Positions 1-10,212 of a stretch of DNA of 25,232 nt are shown one piece after another. The translations under genes were made by a program, and so were the position numbers. Position 1 is the first letter of the stretch. Each line of letters starts with the position of its first letter. The DNA comes from Jimgerdemannia flammicorona (taxonomy: Eukaryota; Mucoromycota; Endogonomycetes; Endogonales; Endogonaceae). The stretch is from NCBI GenBank assembly GCA_003990745.1, contig RBNI01000996.1, forward strand, positions 1 through 25,232, read 5' to 3'. A model generated the notes under the pieces. The model saw only the letters and a program-made list of their open reading frames with translations, did not search any database and had not been told where the DNA came from.

Positions 1-1
1 G

Positions 2-118
2 GGGGAGGTGCAAGAAATGGATCATGAACAAGGTTCATTGGCCGAAGAAAAAACATCCATCAAAGAAACCTTATACCCACTGAAAATACGGCTCGCTTCC
101 ATCCAACAACGCCCTTAA
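2..118 (+). CDS. possible 3' end of an upstream gene (partial)
   Basis: An open frame enters from the left edge and runs 38 codons to a TAA at 116-118. The peptide is charged, with an EVQEMDHEQ-like start and the end LASIQQRP. If real, it is the terminal exon of a plus-strand gene that converges on the LAMTOR3-like gene. No family is recognised, and an open stretch this short can arise by chance. The stretch 119-269 holds nothing else I can identify and would be the shared 3' flank. Confidence 0.25.
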   Translation, partial: GEVQEMDHEQGSLAEEKTSIKETLYPLKIRLASIQQRP

Positions 119-269
119 ATCGATGAATCCCCGCCGCTGCACACCGCATTTACACCTTGACGCAAGTATCGAGTCTCTACATTTCACTGCCCATCCTCAT
201 ATCAAGAAAACATCCACCTAAACCACAATGTCTTGAATTTCCTTGTAGCGGTTGTTCCAAGTCCTACGC

Positions 270-1043
270 TTATACAACCCCGCCATTGCCCGCCTGCTGC
301 TTCTGCATCGCGTTGACAATGACCTGCGTAATCTCCTTCAGGGCGTTTCCGAGATCGAGTAGTGCGCCTTATTGTGATGTAGGCAATGGATTGGAAAGGG
401 TGTCGCAGGTATGAGTGGGAGGTTAGCGGGTATAAATATATGCAAGTTGATTGGAAGGAAGGAGACAGTGAAGGCGCCGTAGTTAGAAACTAGAAGGAAT
501 GACGATGCGAGGCGTACCAGTGTTAGCGTGCGCATTCGCGACCATGGTGATGATGAGCGGGGATTGGTCCAGCTGGACGACCTGGTGCAATCCGAAGATA
601 CTGACAATGCTCTTGTTCTTCTTCAAGCCGAGCTTGGATGCCTATATGCAGGGAATATCGTGATTGAGGGAGTGGAGAGGGTGAGCATGATGACTGCTTT
701 CCAAGGTCTTGGATGACCCCGAGGTATTAGAGTGCAGATGCAGATGCATGAACCAGTATTGGTAGGGTCACTACCTGCGCGTTTGCTACGGCAAAGGTGG
801 TGGGAAGAACCTGTTCCAGGATGCTTGGCGACGCGGTCGACGATAAGCCTATTTTGTGAAAAAAACGAATGTATGATGAGAGGAGGGTATAACGGTTTCA
901 AGTTGAATCGGGCCAGGATGGAGACGGTTACATTTCACTAGGGTAACGCCATCACGATCTGAGATGGCAACGGCCTTGAGACCCTGGTCGTAGTAGGGGA
1001 AGGAGAGGGTTTCCACGGCGTCCTGTACAGACATGCTACTCAT
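270..1043 (-). CDS. LAMTOR3 (MP1)-like Ragulator subunit, roadblock/profilin-like fold
   Basis: Four exons on the minus strand: 1043-932, 848-775, 641-518 and 367-270, all with GT..AG introns. They join to 136 codons (135 aa), close to the 124 aa of human LAMTOR3. Exon 1 carries GLKAVAISDRDGVTLVK, matching the family's first beta strand and SDRDGVP turn. Exon 2 ends TTFAVANAQ. Exon 3 has ASKLGLKKNKSIVSIF and HQVVQLDQSPLIITMVA, and exon 4 is the C-terminal helix LLDLGNALKEITQVI. The family pairs with LAMTOR2 in the Ragulator scaffold that holds Rag GTPases on the lysosome/vacuole and signals amino acids to TORC1. The first of two Met codons (MSSMSVQ) is used; the second would also work. The gene is divergent from ENP2. 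The identification rests on motif order and spacing; no database search was run. Confidence 0.86.
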
Positions 1044-1444
1044 TCAGTTTAAAACGCGTATCGGAGTTGATGCTAGATCGTGTGCGGTGGTGAGATTTAA
1101 CTTTCTTTATGCGCCGTGACGTAGATCATGATCGATGGCGCAACATCAGTCATAGGGCCATTGCCCAGAGTTGCTGGCAACTCTAACACTAGCATAGTTT
1201 TAATAGCATCGCTACCCCAGTGTCCCATAACTCTGGGTCGATATTGATGGCCATCAGAACTGTTTGGGTGCATATCTGTATAGTGTAAAGGGTAAACTTG
1301 GAATCTTTTGGTAATTATGCTAATTATGCATGAATTTAGTTTGTGACTGCCATTCATGCTGACATCACGAAAAGAAAAAATAAATAATTTCTTCACGAGG
1401 CGGCCATTTAAAAATGGCCGCCTCAAATATCACCACCGCCCATC
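1044..1444. promoter_or_regulatory. divergent promoter between LAMTOR3-like gene and ENP2
   Basis: These 401 bp separate two divergently read start codons and hold no supported gene. They carry several inverted repeats. One is an 8-bp perfect dyad (AGAGTTGC, 2-nt spacer, GCAACTCT) at 1167-1184. A longer-range pair is CCCAGAGTT at 1164-1172 with AACTCTGGG at 1229-1237. The large palindrome at 1397-1424 is listed separately. No clear TATA box was identified. Confidence 0.5.
1397..1424. repeat. 28-bp perfect palindrome 20 bp upstream of the ENP2 start
   Basis: The arm GAGGCGGCCATTT (1397-1409), a 2-nt AA spacer, and the exact reverse complement AAATGGCCGCCTC (1412-1424). In the mRNA it would form a 13-bp hairpin just before the ENP2 AUG. 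In DNA it could be a dimer-binding operator. The right arm contains an ATG (1414-1416) opening a 49-codon upstream frame that ends at 1563, inside ENP2 exon 1 and out of frame with ENP2. The repeat is seen directly; any function is inference. Confidence 0.8.
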
Positions 1445-4400
1445 ATGGTTCTTCAAGTCTCGAATCCGAACAATGTGAAAATATACACCGTCTCCGGCGG
1501 AATTGGCTCTCGCTCAATACCAGATTGGCTGGCCCGGCGGAAGAGGAGGGCATTAAAGAATGACATTGGTCAGTCCTCATTTTGGCTTTTCTGGATTTAT
1601 CCCGAGGCCGAGTTCCGGAGAGAGCCGATATGCTAATGCCGTTGACTGTAAACCATTATAGATTGGCGCTCTCGTGTCGAGTTAATTCAAGATTTCGAAT
1701 TCCCGGAGGCGTCGAACAGGATTAAGACGACACGGGACGGGAAGTTTGTGGTGGCGACAGGTGAGAATTGTTGTTCAATATGTCCCTGCGACATTTTTCG
1801 TAATATGCCCTCTTTTTATGACAATGGTCTGAACCCTTTTTTAAACCTGTTGATTTCGGTTCTTCCAGGAGTTTATAAACCACAGATGCGCGTATACGAG
1901 TACGCGGAGATGTCGATGAAGTTTGATCGGCATACGGACGCGGAGAACGTCAATTTTGAGGTGTGCTTCAATGTCGTCGTCTCAATTAAGATTTTTTATT
2001 TTTAGTTTTTATTCCAATACTTTGCTATTTCAAAATCTCTATCAGATTTTATCGGACGACTGGACAAAACAAGTACTATTACAAAATGATAGATCGATAG
2101 AGTTCCATGCACAGGGCGGCATTCATTACAGAACTCGCATTCCAAAGGTGATTTTCCTTAATATATCAACCGCATGTCGTTTGGGATTATCTCCCCAACT
2201 TTTATAAGTCGCGCTTATATTGACCTACTCACCGCGCCATGTATTACCTACCAAAGTTCGGCCGCGACCTCAGTTACCACTTCTCGACATGCGACCTTCT
2301 TGTCGTTGGAGCAGGGCCTGAAGTATACCGCCTCAACCTGGATCAAGGTCGGTTCCTGAACCCGCTTATCACGGATTCCGCCTCGGGTATCAACGTCTCG
2401 GAGATCAACCCGGCGCACCAGCTTTTCGGCTTCGGTACCGTGCAGGGGACCGTCGAGTTCTGGGATCCGCGGTCGAGGGCGCGCGTAGGCGTTCTGGTGC
2501 CCCAGGTCAACACGTTCGGGGGAGCGAGCACCGCGGAGATGGAGGTCACTGCCCTCAAGTACAGGACCGACGGGTTAAGCTTGGCAGTGGGGACGTCGAC
2601 TGGGCACACGCTACTATACGATCTGAGGAGTTCGAGGCCGTGGCTGGTGAAGGATCATCAGTATGGGTTTGAAATTAGGAGCTTGAATTGGCATGATGGC
2701 GGCGGGCAGGGTGTGGACGAGGGCGGGAAGGTCATAGTGGCGGATAAGAAAATCATCAAGATTTGGGATCGGAATAACGTAAGTGTAGAACGGGCATCGG
2801 TTCCGTTGGCATCTGTGTAATGATGTGACTCCGAAATTTTGCCATTCTTTTCTAATTCATCACCCCCCCCCCCTTTTTTTTTTTTTCATGTATCATTACC
2901 ATTGCAGGGCGAACATTTCACCTCGATTGAACCCGCCACGGACATCAATGACGTCTGCCTGGTGGAGTCCTCGGGTGTCCTGTTTGTCGCCAACGAGGGC
3001 ATCCAGATCGGCTCTTACTACATCCCGCAGCTGGGACCCGCCCCCCAATGGTGCACGTTCCTCGACAACCTGACCGAGGAGATGGAGGAGAATCCGCAGC
3101 AGAACGTATATGATGACTACAAATTTGTGACGCGTAAGGAACTGGCGGCATTGGGGCTAGAGCACCTCATCGGGAGCAATGTTCTCAAAGCGTACATGCA
3201 TGGCTTCTTTGTCGATTTGCGGTTGTACGAGAAAGTGCGTGTTCATTATATTTTTATTTTTTCGGTTAAAATATTTTATTTGGTGGGATCTCGCATCCGG
3301 CTTTTGTGTTGTATGTTTATCGGCACCAATATTCTATTTATACATTTCATATTATGTGCAGGCCAAGCTCATCGCGAATCCCTTCGCGTACGACGAGTAT
3401 CGCGAGCGGGTCATCCGAGACAAGATAGAGAAGGAGCGCGGTTCTCGCATCAGGGCTACGAACAAGTTGCCCAAGGTCAACAAGGCCTTAGCGAGGCAGT
3501 TACTGGAAGAGGAAGAAAAGAAGAGGCGGAAGGGCAAGTTGGAGGAGGTGAGTAGGAATCGGAGGTGTGGTTGGGAGTTTAGGTTTTTGTTTCTCGTGAA
3601 AGTGTAGCGTGGGATAGCCATGCGCGAACGGTGGAAAATATGGATGGCGGATGTAGGAACGCTCAATTGGAAAATTAACCGATTTTGCATCGCAAAAATT
3701 GTCATACGTCCACTATATCACAGGGCGCCGCCAACCCGCTCAACGATTCCCGTTTCAGCGGCATGTTCATGGACAAGGACTTCGAGGTGGATGAGGAAAC
3801 GGTTGAGTTCAAGCTGTTGCATCCGACCGCGGTAAGATCTATTTATCCTCTCCTTCTCGCATTTCCATCTAATTTCAATTTCATCTGATCTTAGAAAATC
3901 CCCTCTGCCTGCAGAAGAAGAAACGTGCAATCGCGTTCGACGAGGAAGCTGACGAGGATGAAGAAGGTGAGGACGAGCAGACCGTCTCAGGCTCTGACTC
4001 GGACCGCCTCACAGACAGCGACAGCGACGACGACCTGGTCGCCAAGATCCGCAAATCGCGCGGGGACAAGGGCAAGAAGAAGGCGAAGGCACCGCAGGGG
4101 ATTAGATCGGCGCCGGACGAGCGGTGGAAGATGAAGGAGAAGACCAAGGGATATAATAAGGAGGAGGAGAACACTAAGAAGGGGCCGAAAATGGTGGAGA
4201 TGAAGGTGTGTTGGAGTTTTTGTCCTGATATTACCTTGTGCGGGATACTCAAATTCAATTGACGCTTATTATCGTAACGTCATTACCTCCAGGTCGGTGG
4301 CTCCACGACGCCGCGTACCTCGTCCAAGACCGCGCGAAAATCGTTCGGCGAGCGTGCTTCGACCGAACTCGCTGGCTCCTCAGCGCAGGGCCTGCGCGTT

Positions 4401-4556
4401 TCACGGACAGCCATGGGTGGGATGGAGCTATCGTTCCAGGTGCAGCGGAAAAGGAAAGGTTGGGAGAAGGCGAAGGAGGAGAGTGGTAGTGGCGGTGGCG
4501 GCCCGATGAGGAAGGAGAGGAGGAGCGCGAGTAAGAATGTGTTTAGGAGGATGTAG
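1445..4556 (+). CDS. ENP2: ENP2/NOL10, nucleolar WD40 ribosome-biogenesis protein
   Basis: Ten exons: 1445-1568, 1662-1760, 1869-1960, 2046-2147, 2257-2778, 2908-3234, 3362-3547, 3724-3831, 3915-4205 and 4293-4556. They give 705 codons (704 aa), matching the roughly 700-aa family. The N-terminus (VSGGIGSRSIPDWLARRKRR), KFDRHTDAEN, LSDDWTKQVLLQNDRSIEF, RIPKFGRDL, FWDPRSRARV and KIWDR are hallmark stretches of the WD40 propeller (about residues 45-350). YYIPQLGPAPQWCTFLD and YMHGFF follow. A NUC153-type segment (DSRFSGMFMDKDFEVDEETV) lies near 492-511, then an acidic SDSD-rich stretch, a lysine-rich tail and the C-terminus SKNVFRRM. The protein acts in the nucleolus in 18S rRNA/40S assembly (SSU processome). 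All introns are GT..AG and in phase. GPN3 follows 139 bp downstream on the same strand. Confidence 0.96.
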
Positions 4557-4695
4557 GGATTGGATGTAAGGAGAACGTGTAGAGAATAGAACATTCACCT
4601 GATTCAAATTACGCGATCGTGACTGCCCACTAATCACGTGCCAAATTCGTCAACATATAATTGCTGAGCGTTCTTTCTTTACCGCAAAACCTACC
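4557..4695 (+). promoter_or_regulatory. ENP2-GPN3 intergenic region with a CACGTG box
   Basis: A 139-bp gap holding both the ENP2 3' end and the GPN3 promoter. A palindromic CACGTG E-box lies at 4635-4640, 56 bp before the GPN3 ATG. CACGTG is bound by bHLH factors (Cbf1/Pho4 type) in fungi. Its role here is inference. Confidence 0.4.
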
Positions 4696-5978
4696 ATGGG
4701 AAGACACTGCCAAATGGTAATGGGCCCCGCCGGCAGCGGCAAATCCACTTACTGCGCAACAATGATGACACACTGCCAGAACGTAGGCCGGACCGTTCAT
4801 CTCGTTAACTTGGACCCCGCCGCCGAGCGCTTCGAATACCAGCCCACCATTGGTGTGTATTTGGGACCTTCATGGGGAGGGAGTAATTTTGCTTGTCCCT
4901 TGTTCACGTCTCGTATTGTGCACTCATTCCTTTTCTCAATGCATTTGGAAACACGTAGATATCCGCGATCTAATTACCCTTGATGATGTCATGGAGGAGC
5001 TACAGTACGGGCCCAACGGTGGTTTGATATACTGTCTTGAGTGAGTATCATGCTTCTCGAGGGGTTGATTGGCGCATAGATATTGAGACATCGTAGTTCA
5101 TCACCCCTCACCGTATCCCAGGTTCCTCCTCAACAACATCGACTGGCTTGAGGAGGCGCTAGGTAGCTATGAAGACGACTACCTCATCTTCGACTGCCCC
5201 GGCCAGATCGAGTTGTACACGCACTTTCCGATCATGCGCCGCATCTGCGAAAACCTGCAGCGGTGGAACTTTGCGATCTGTGGTGTTTACCTGCTCGAGT
5301 CGCAGTTTATTGAGGATAAGAGCAAGTACTTCTCCGGCGTCCTCTCCGCTATGTCCGCCATGATCAATCTCGAGATCCCCCACGTCAACATCATGACAAA
5401 GATGGACCTTATTCAAGGAAAGGCTGGCGCTGTTGGAGTGCATGCGGGAAAGGGGAAGAAGGCTAAAGGTGGTGGAAGCGAAGGGGCTATGAGAGGAGGG
5501 ATGAGGAAAAAGGAGTTGGAAAGATATTTGGATCCGGATCCGTTGTTGTTAGTCGAGGATGTGAACTCCAAGACGAGCTCGAGATTCCATAGCTTGAATC
5601 AAGCAATTGTGCAGTTGGTATGGGTCTCTTTACCCGACTTAAGTTGTCTATTTGTTTATTTATTGGGAATATTGCGATCATTAGAGGCGGAAAAAAATGA
5701 TACTTCCGTTACCCTTTCCCTCGATAGATCGAGGACTACAATATGGTGAGCTTCATCCCGTTGAACAATCAGGACGAGGACTCCGTCAACTATGTTCTCT
5801 CACACGTCGACAACGCCATGCAGTACGGCGAGGACCTCGAACCCAAGGTATTCTTTTACTTCATGCCCGCTTCCGATATCCTAACTCCCTGGTCATATTC
5901 GATGACCCTAACGATCTGTTCCATTCGGTGGTCTTACAGGAACCCAAAAACGAGGGTGAATTCGGGGAAGACGATTGA
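4696..5978 (+). CDS. GPN3: GPN-loop GTPase 3 (RNA polymerase II assembly/import factor)
   Basis: Five exons: 4696-4852, 4959-5040, 5122-5617, 5728-5847 and 5940-5978. They give 298 codons (297 aa; yeast Gpn3 is about 272). The P-loop GPAGSGKST is at residues 10-18 and the VNLDPAAE switch follows. [14 protein letters not shown] leads to the family's Gly-Pro-Asn loop at 70-72 (YGPNGG). The G3 motif DCPGQIE is at 104-110 and the G4 motif TKMD at 172-175, with [12 protein letters not shown] between them. The C-terminus is acidic (EFGEDD). After TKMDLIQ there is an insertion rich in Gly and Lys ([10 protein letters not shown] region) that makes the protein longer than yeast Gpn3. GPN3 works with GPN1/GPN2 in assembling and importing RNA polymerase II. 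The start is the only Met in place before the P-loop. Confidence 0.96.
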
Positions 5979-6182
5979 TGGTAGTGCGTGTGGAGAAGTG
6001 ACTATCATCGATCATTACTTACCTCACATTCTCTTTTGCAAATAACGACACACATACATGAGTAGTTAGGAAGTAGAAGGATTTGCCATATGTACAATGT
6101 TTTTTTTTAAAATTATATATATATATTTCCCGAGATAAATAATCACATATCCCGATCTCCTCCGCACTGAGATACGGAACTA
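5979..6182. other. convergent 3' spacer with AT-rich tract
   Basis: About 200 bp between the GPN3 stop and the stop of the minus-strand kinase pseudogene. It contains a T-run followed by a short TA repeat (about 6099-6127). No gene is seen. Confidence 0.4.
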
Positions 6183-7578
6183 TCATTTTGGGCACTTGGC
6201 GGGAGCAACGTAACTTGTCAGGACCTTGGACGCTAGCTTTCCATATCCCGATTTGTCGTCTTCAAGTCCATCTGATGGGATCTCATTATTAACCATCAAC
6301 CATATCTACGACCCTCCGTGATCGTGACATTGCACTCACCTAAATCGAGTATCTGCACCCTCGGATCGTACAAACTCGCACTAGGTTCATCATCATAATC
6401 CCCACTGAAGGAACAAAAAGGTAAAAAAGATTAATCAGAGCCTACAACAAAAGCCAGACACTACGCCGTAACCGAGATGGTGTACACTTACCCAATTCTA
6501 GAAGCTCCCCTACAACCTCACTCTAGCTCAATTCTTCTTCGATATCAGGTGGTGTGCTTGATCCAGTATCAGATGATACTTCCGAGCTATCCCGACCATC
6601 TGAAAAAAAGGTAAACAAGAGAAGCCATCAACGATCCGGCATACGACGGCCAACCGCAGCAACACCATTCCCAACACCCGCAATCGCCATCCAACCCACC
6701 AATCCGAAGTGACACGAATTGCCCAGTGATCCGGCGCAGGCTCTCCTGGGTGTGAAACTGCTTCTGATGAAGGATAGCACGGACGACCTCACCGACCCGC
6801 CGTAGGAACTGACATCGCATACGCTGCTCAACTCGTCGGACTCCAACCCCTTCCGGTACTCGATCCGTCACTCCTCAATGAACTGCAACATCTCCGCCGA
6901 GACAATCCAGTCTCCTGCCACACCGAATCCCGACAATGCTCCAACCACGTCAGGACCTCCTTCATCGTCGGCCGCTGCCCGGGTCAGGACTCCAGCAGTC
7001 CCGAATCACGTAGTTGTACTCGAAAGGAGCGTCGAGTATCATCCAGATGTAGCTTTATAGCCACTGGCGCCACCCCAGAGGGACACATGTAACGAGCTGT
7101 CATATGAGCGTGCCGAAGCAGTAGACGTCCGACGCCTGCGTGCGGGCCTGCACAGCGGTTTCAAAGACCTCGGGCGGAAGGTAGTCCAGGCGGCCGTAGA
7201 CGCCGTTGTGGGGTAGGGACTCATTGACGGAAGTGCTGAGCTCCAGGTCAATGTTGTACCCGTACGGATCCAGGCATCGGTACATAACGTTGCCCGGGTG
7301 CAGGTCGTTGTGGGTGAAACCCAGGGTGTGAATGTTGAGCAAGTCCTGCGCCAGGTTCGCGGCGTAGTCGGAGATCGTTTCCCAGTCATACGAAGGAGGG
7401 ACTTGCCTTTAGTCTAGCGAGCCGTTGTCGGCTAGATCCATTAACATTAGAATCTGGTCGCATATGTAACACGAGACTGATAGGACGGCATACGTCGTCA
7501 CTAGACCTGTTAAATTGTAGAAAAGCCACCTCGACCTAAAAATTCGATCCCTTGAGTCGACTGGTTGGAATCCAACAT
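6183..7578 (-). pseudogene. decayed protein kinase with acidic C-terminal tail
   Basis: Read on the minus strand, kinase landmarks appear in order. A Met-led start (7578) leads to the glycine-rich loop FLGRGGFSTI. The hinge MDLADNGSLD, the catalytic loop HTLGFTHNDLHPGNV (His-Asn-Asp in place of His-Arg-Asp), LPPEVF (APE-like), ASDVYCFGTLI, and CWSPDPG followed by RPTMKEVLTWLE come next. After that there are spliced-looking acidic exons (SEVSSDTGSSTPPDIEEEL) and a final exon ending APAKCPK and a TGA at 6183-6185. Defects: the N-lobe between the Gly-loop and the hinge (VAIK lysine and helix C) is missing, and there are in-frame stops after FSTI, after GSLD, after GTLI (TGA where Trp is expected) and after WRQWL. 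There is also a frameshift in the DPGQRPT stretch. It is divergent from the FYR gene. Confidence 0.78.
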
Positions 7579-7735
7579 TTGATTATCTGTGGCACCCGAG
7601 CTTGACACGAAGGCTTGACACGAAGAAGCGAGGAAGAATTGTGTCACCTTTATATGGAGCACATGTGCTTACGTCAAACGCGCGTCCTATAACGCCGTCC
7701 CAACTTTTCCAAAACAAATCCCGACGCGACTCGCC
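7579..7735. promoter_or_regulatory. divergent spacer before the FYR gene, with a 13-bp tandem repeat
   Basis: A 157-bp gap between two divergent starts. The unit GCTTGACACGAAG occurs twice head-to-tail at 7610-7622 and 7623-7635, about 100 bp upstream of the FYR-protein ATG. Function is unknown. Confidence 0.35.
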
Positions 7736-9348
7736 ATGACCACTGCGAAACACCGACCGTCGGAGAACACTCCAGCCGAACAGAACGAGATACTCACCAG
7801 GTGCCTATGGCTTTGAAAATTGGAAACCCGTGTACCTACCTACACACCTTTCTTTTTCGTGATGGGGCCTTGCTGAGAAATCGTGTCCGCTTGCAGTTCG
7901 GAATCCGAGCCTGAACGCAGGCGACGCGAAAACATATCGGCGAATTTGCAAATCCTTACCGAACTCGGGCTCACGCAGGGCGGCTTGGTCGTCAAGAAGA
8001 ATAGTGAAGTACGCAGGTCCTTCCTTCCGGCACACATATCGACATTCCAAGGTGTCTTAGTTCTCATATATATATGTGTGTGTCTAGCACGAAGTCACAT
8101 GGGCCAACGATAGGCCGAAGAAAAAGAAGAAAAATGGGAGATCATATATGAAATTATCATCACGAAATCCTTCAAGAGTGTCGCGGAGGCTCAAGGGCGA
8201 GCCACCAGCCTTCACGGTATGAACCCACCGAAATTCTTGGCTTCTATCACTCCCAAGCTCGTATCTGCCTAAACCCAACCCCACCGTTATTGTCATCCTC
8301 CCCCGCGAAGTAGCACACGCTAGACGACGACTTTGTTAATAAGGATGACCAGCCCATCCCCACGACAATGACGACCGGCAAAACGCGAAGGGGCACTCGC
8401 TCTCTCTGGTGGAGCACAAAACAGACCACGGGGCTGGTGACGACCTGTGAGGTCCCAGATTGCATCGAGGTCCCGCTGACGCTGGGTGAGAACCTTAGGT
8501 TATTTTGGATATGTGGGATCATTTGTGTCTCCGTGATTGTCTAACGGTGATGATCTTCTTGCACGATGCACAGGCTCGATTTCCACGACAATCTGGAACG
8601 CCGGATCATTGGTGACCGGGGAAAACAGGAAGCGGTATTGGAGCGGGAGAGCGGTAGATAATCTCCACCGAATGCCGACTGCGTGCCATCGCACGCGCCC
8701 AACATAACGTTTACCATCCCCTTCTCTCTCAATCTCATAGTGCTTGTATAAGCACCCCTACCCGGTCGGCTACCGCGCCACCAAGCGGCACTTTAACCAG
8801 ACCTTTATCATGTCCATCGCCGAGGGAGAAAAAGGGCCCGTATTTTCGGTATGTTCGCGTCGTTATCTGTTACAACAGATGTTATTCAATCTTATTTGTA
8901 CAATGTGCTGGTTTGCGCTGACTCGAAAACATCTCGCGGCCACCCACAGGTCACGGCGGAGAATGGTATGACCTGGGACGGTCCCACCCCGACGGCGCCT
9001 TGGACTGCGGCATGCAAGAAAAGCCCGTCGACGGGGACTAGAGTGAGCGGGCCGCTGGTAAGCATGAGGTTTTTTTTGTGAAGGATACTATACGTTGCTC
9101 TTTTATATATATATATAAGGGGACGGGGAGCTCCATTATTGTGCGGGATCGAACTATTAGACTATTAGTTGGCTTCTCATCGCCGGCTTGGATCCTACAT
9201 GAAACGATCCTCGTTCGCTCACCTCACGTCCCACCTTCGTCCTCTCATCCCCCTTTCCTAGTTCTTTGGCTTCTCGGATCCTATCACGTTGAAGCTGATC
9301 GAGAGCCTACCGAACTATGACCTGGCGGCAGCAGAGGTGGAGAATTGA
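7736..9348 (+). CDS. FY-rich domain (FYRN-FYRC) protein, TBRG1-like
   Basis: Eight exons: 7736-7800, 7897-8008, 8088-8216, 8314-8485, 8574-8653, 8741-8848, 8950-9057 and 9262-9348. They give 287 codons (286 aa) with every junction in phase. The N-terminal part has a basic helix-like motif, RRRRENISANLQILTELGL (about 28-47), then a lysine-rich stretch and RVSRRLKG. FYRN spans about 160-225 with LGSISTTIW and the hallmark YPVGYRATK (193-201). FYRC follows, with FFGFSDPITLKLIESLP (259-275) near the C-terminus. FYR modules are known from chromatin proteins such as MLL/KMT2, plant JmjC demethylases and TBRG1, so a nuclear role is likely. No catalytic domain is present. Exon 4 and the exon 5/6 junction are the least certain parts of the model. 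Confidence 0.78.
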
Positions 9349-10212
9349 GAAAAAGCAGGATGGATAAGATGCACGGGTGGAAAACTCTACACCGGAACGG
9401 AGGATGTCTGTACAGAATCATTTTTCTTTCGTTCCACGGTGCTCTATCATTTGTTCTCGTTGCCAGAAATATGGGCAAGTTACATCGTGGATGGTTGGTA
9501 GATTGTAATCACTTGTATTGGGCATCTGACATCCGGAAAATAAAAGGTGTTATTGCGGTTTATTCATAGAAATTCCACTACTCGAACAATTAGTTTTGAA
9601 TTGAAACTTCGTAACATGGATAATCAAACCGCAAATCTGCTCACCAGAACCACCACCACCAACCACAATTGCTCCGTCACAAATAACTCGATATATATAA
9701 CTTTATTTGCGAAGCCAAAGAAAAAAAAAAAAAAAAAAAAAAAAAGGGAAGGAAAAAAAAAAAAAAAAAAAAAAAAGAGGATGGATAATAAGTAGTAACA
9801 AATTGAATCGAAATTTCGCGACAAAGAGTGGGGGGTTTGAAGTGTATGGTACAGTTGTGAGAGAAGTGGACGTGAGGAATACAGGAACTGACATTATAAA
9901 CTGAACGACAAAAGGGTAAGCGAGGAATGAGACGAGAGAGTGCGAAATGTAACATTGGAGGGCAGAAACAGGAACAAAGAAATGAACTGAACGAAATGCT
10001 ATCTATATATCAATGACCAATAATGCCAAAGATGAAGAGGGGTGCATTGAGCTGGGCGAAAGGAGCCATTCGCCCGAACACACTCTACAGGAGGGGGCTG
10101 GAGGAGCAAAATAAAAACCATTGACCCAACATACTACATACAATCGATCACACATAAACAAAAACCTTGCAACTCCCGCTCAATTACTTCTATCCACCAC
10201 CACCACTACCTC
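9349..10212. other. convergent 3' spacer with A/G tract, no gene
   Basis: About 860 bp between the stops of the FYR gene (plus) and the LAMTOR1-like gene (minus). It contains a long purine tract at about 9717-9779 (two A-runs joined by GGGAAGG and ending AGAGG). No convincing frame, RNA gene or repeat homology was seen; open frames over the A/G tract are low-complexity artefacts. Confidence 0.45.

Noticed and set aside
3352..4258. Minus-strand frames opposite ENP2 (3705-3352 and 4258-3881)
   Set aside because: Shadows of ENP2 exons and introns; the plus strand carries an in-phase, full-length family match.
9624..9955. Frames coding for long Phe or Lys runs
   Set aside because: Low-complexity translation of the A/G tract in a 3' spacer; no start context, domain or conserved text.
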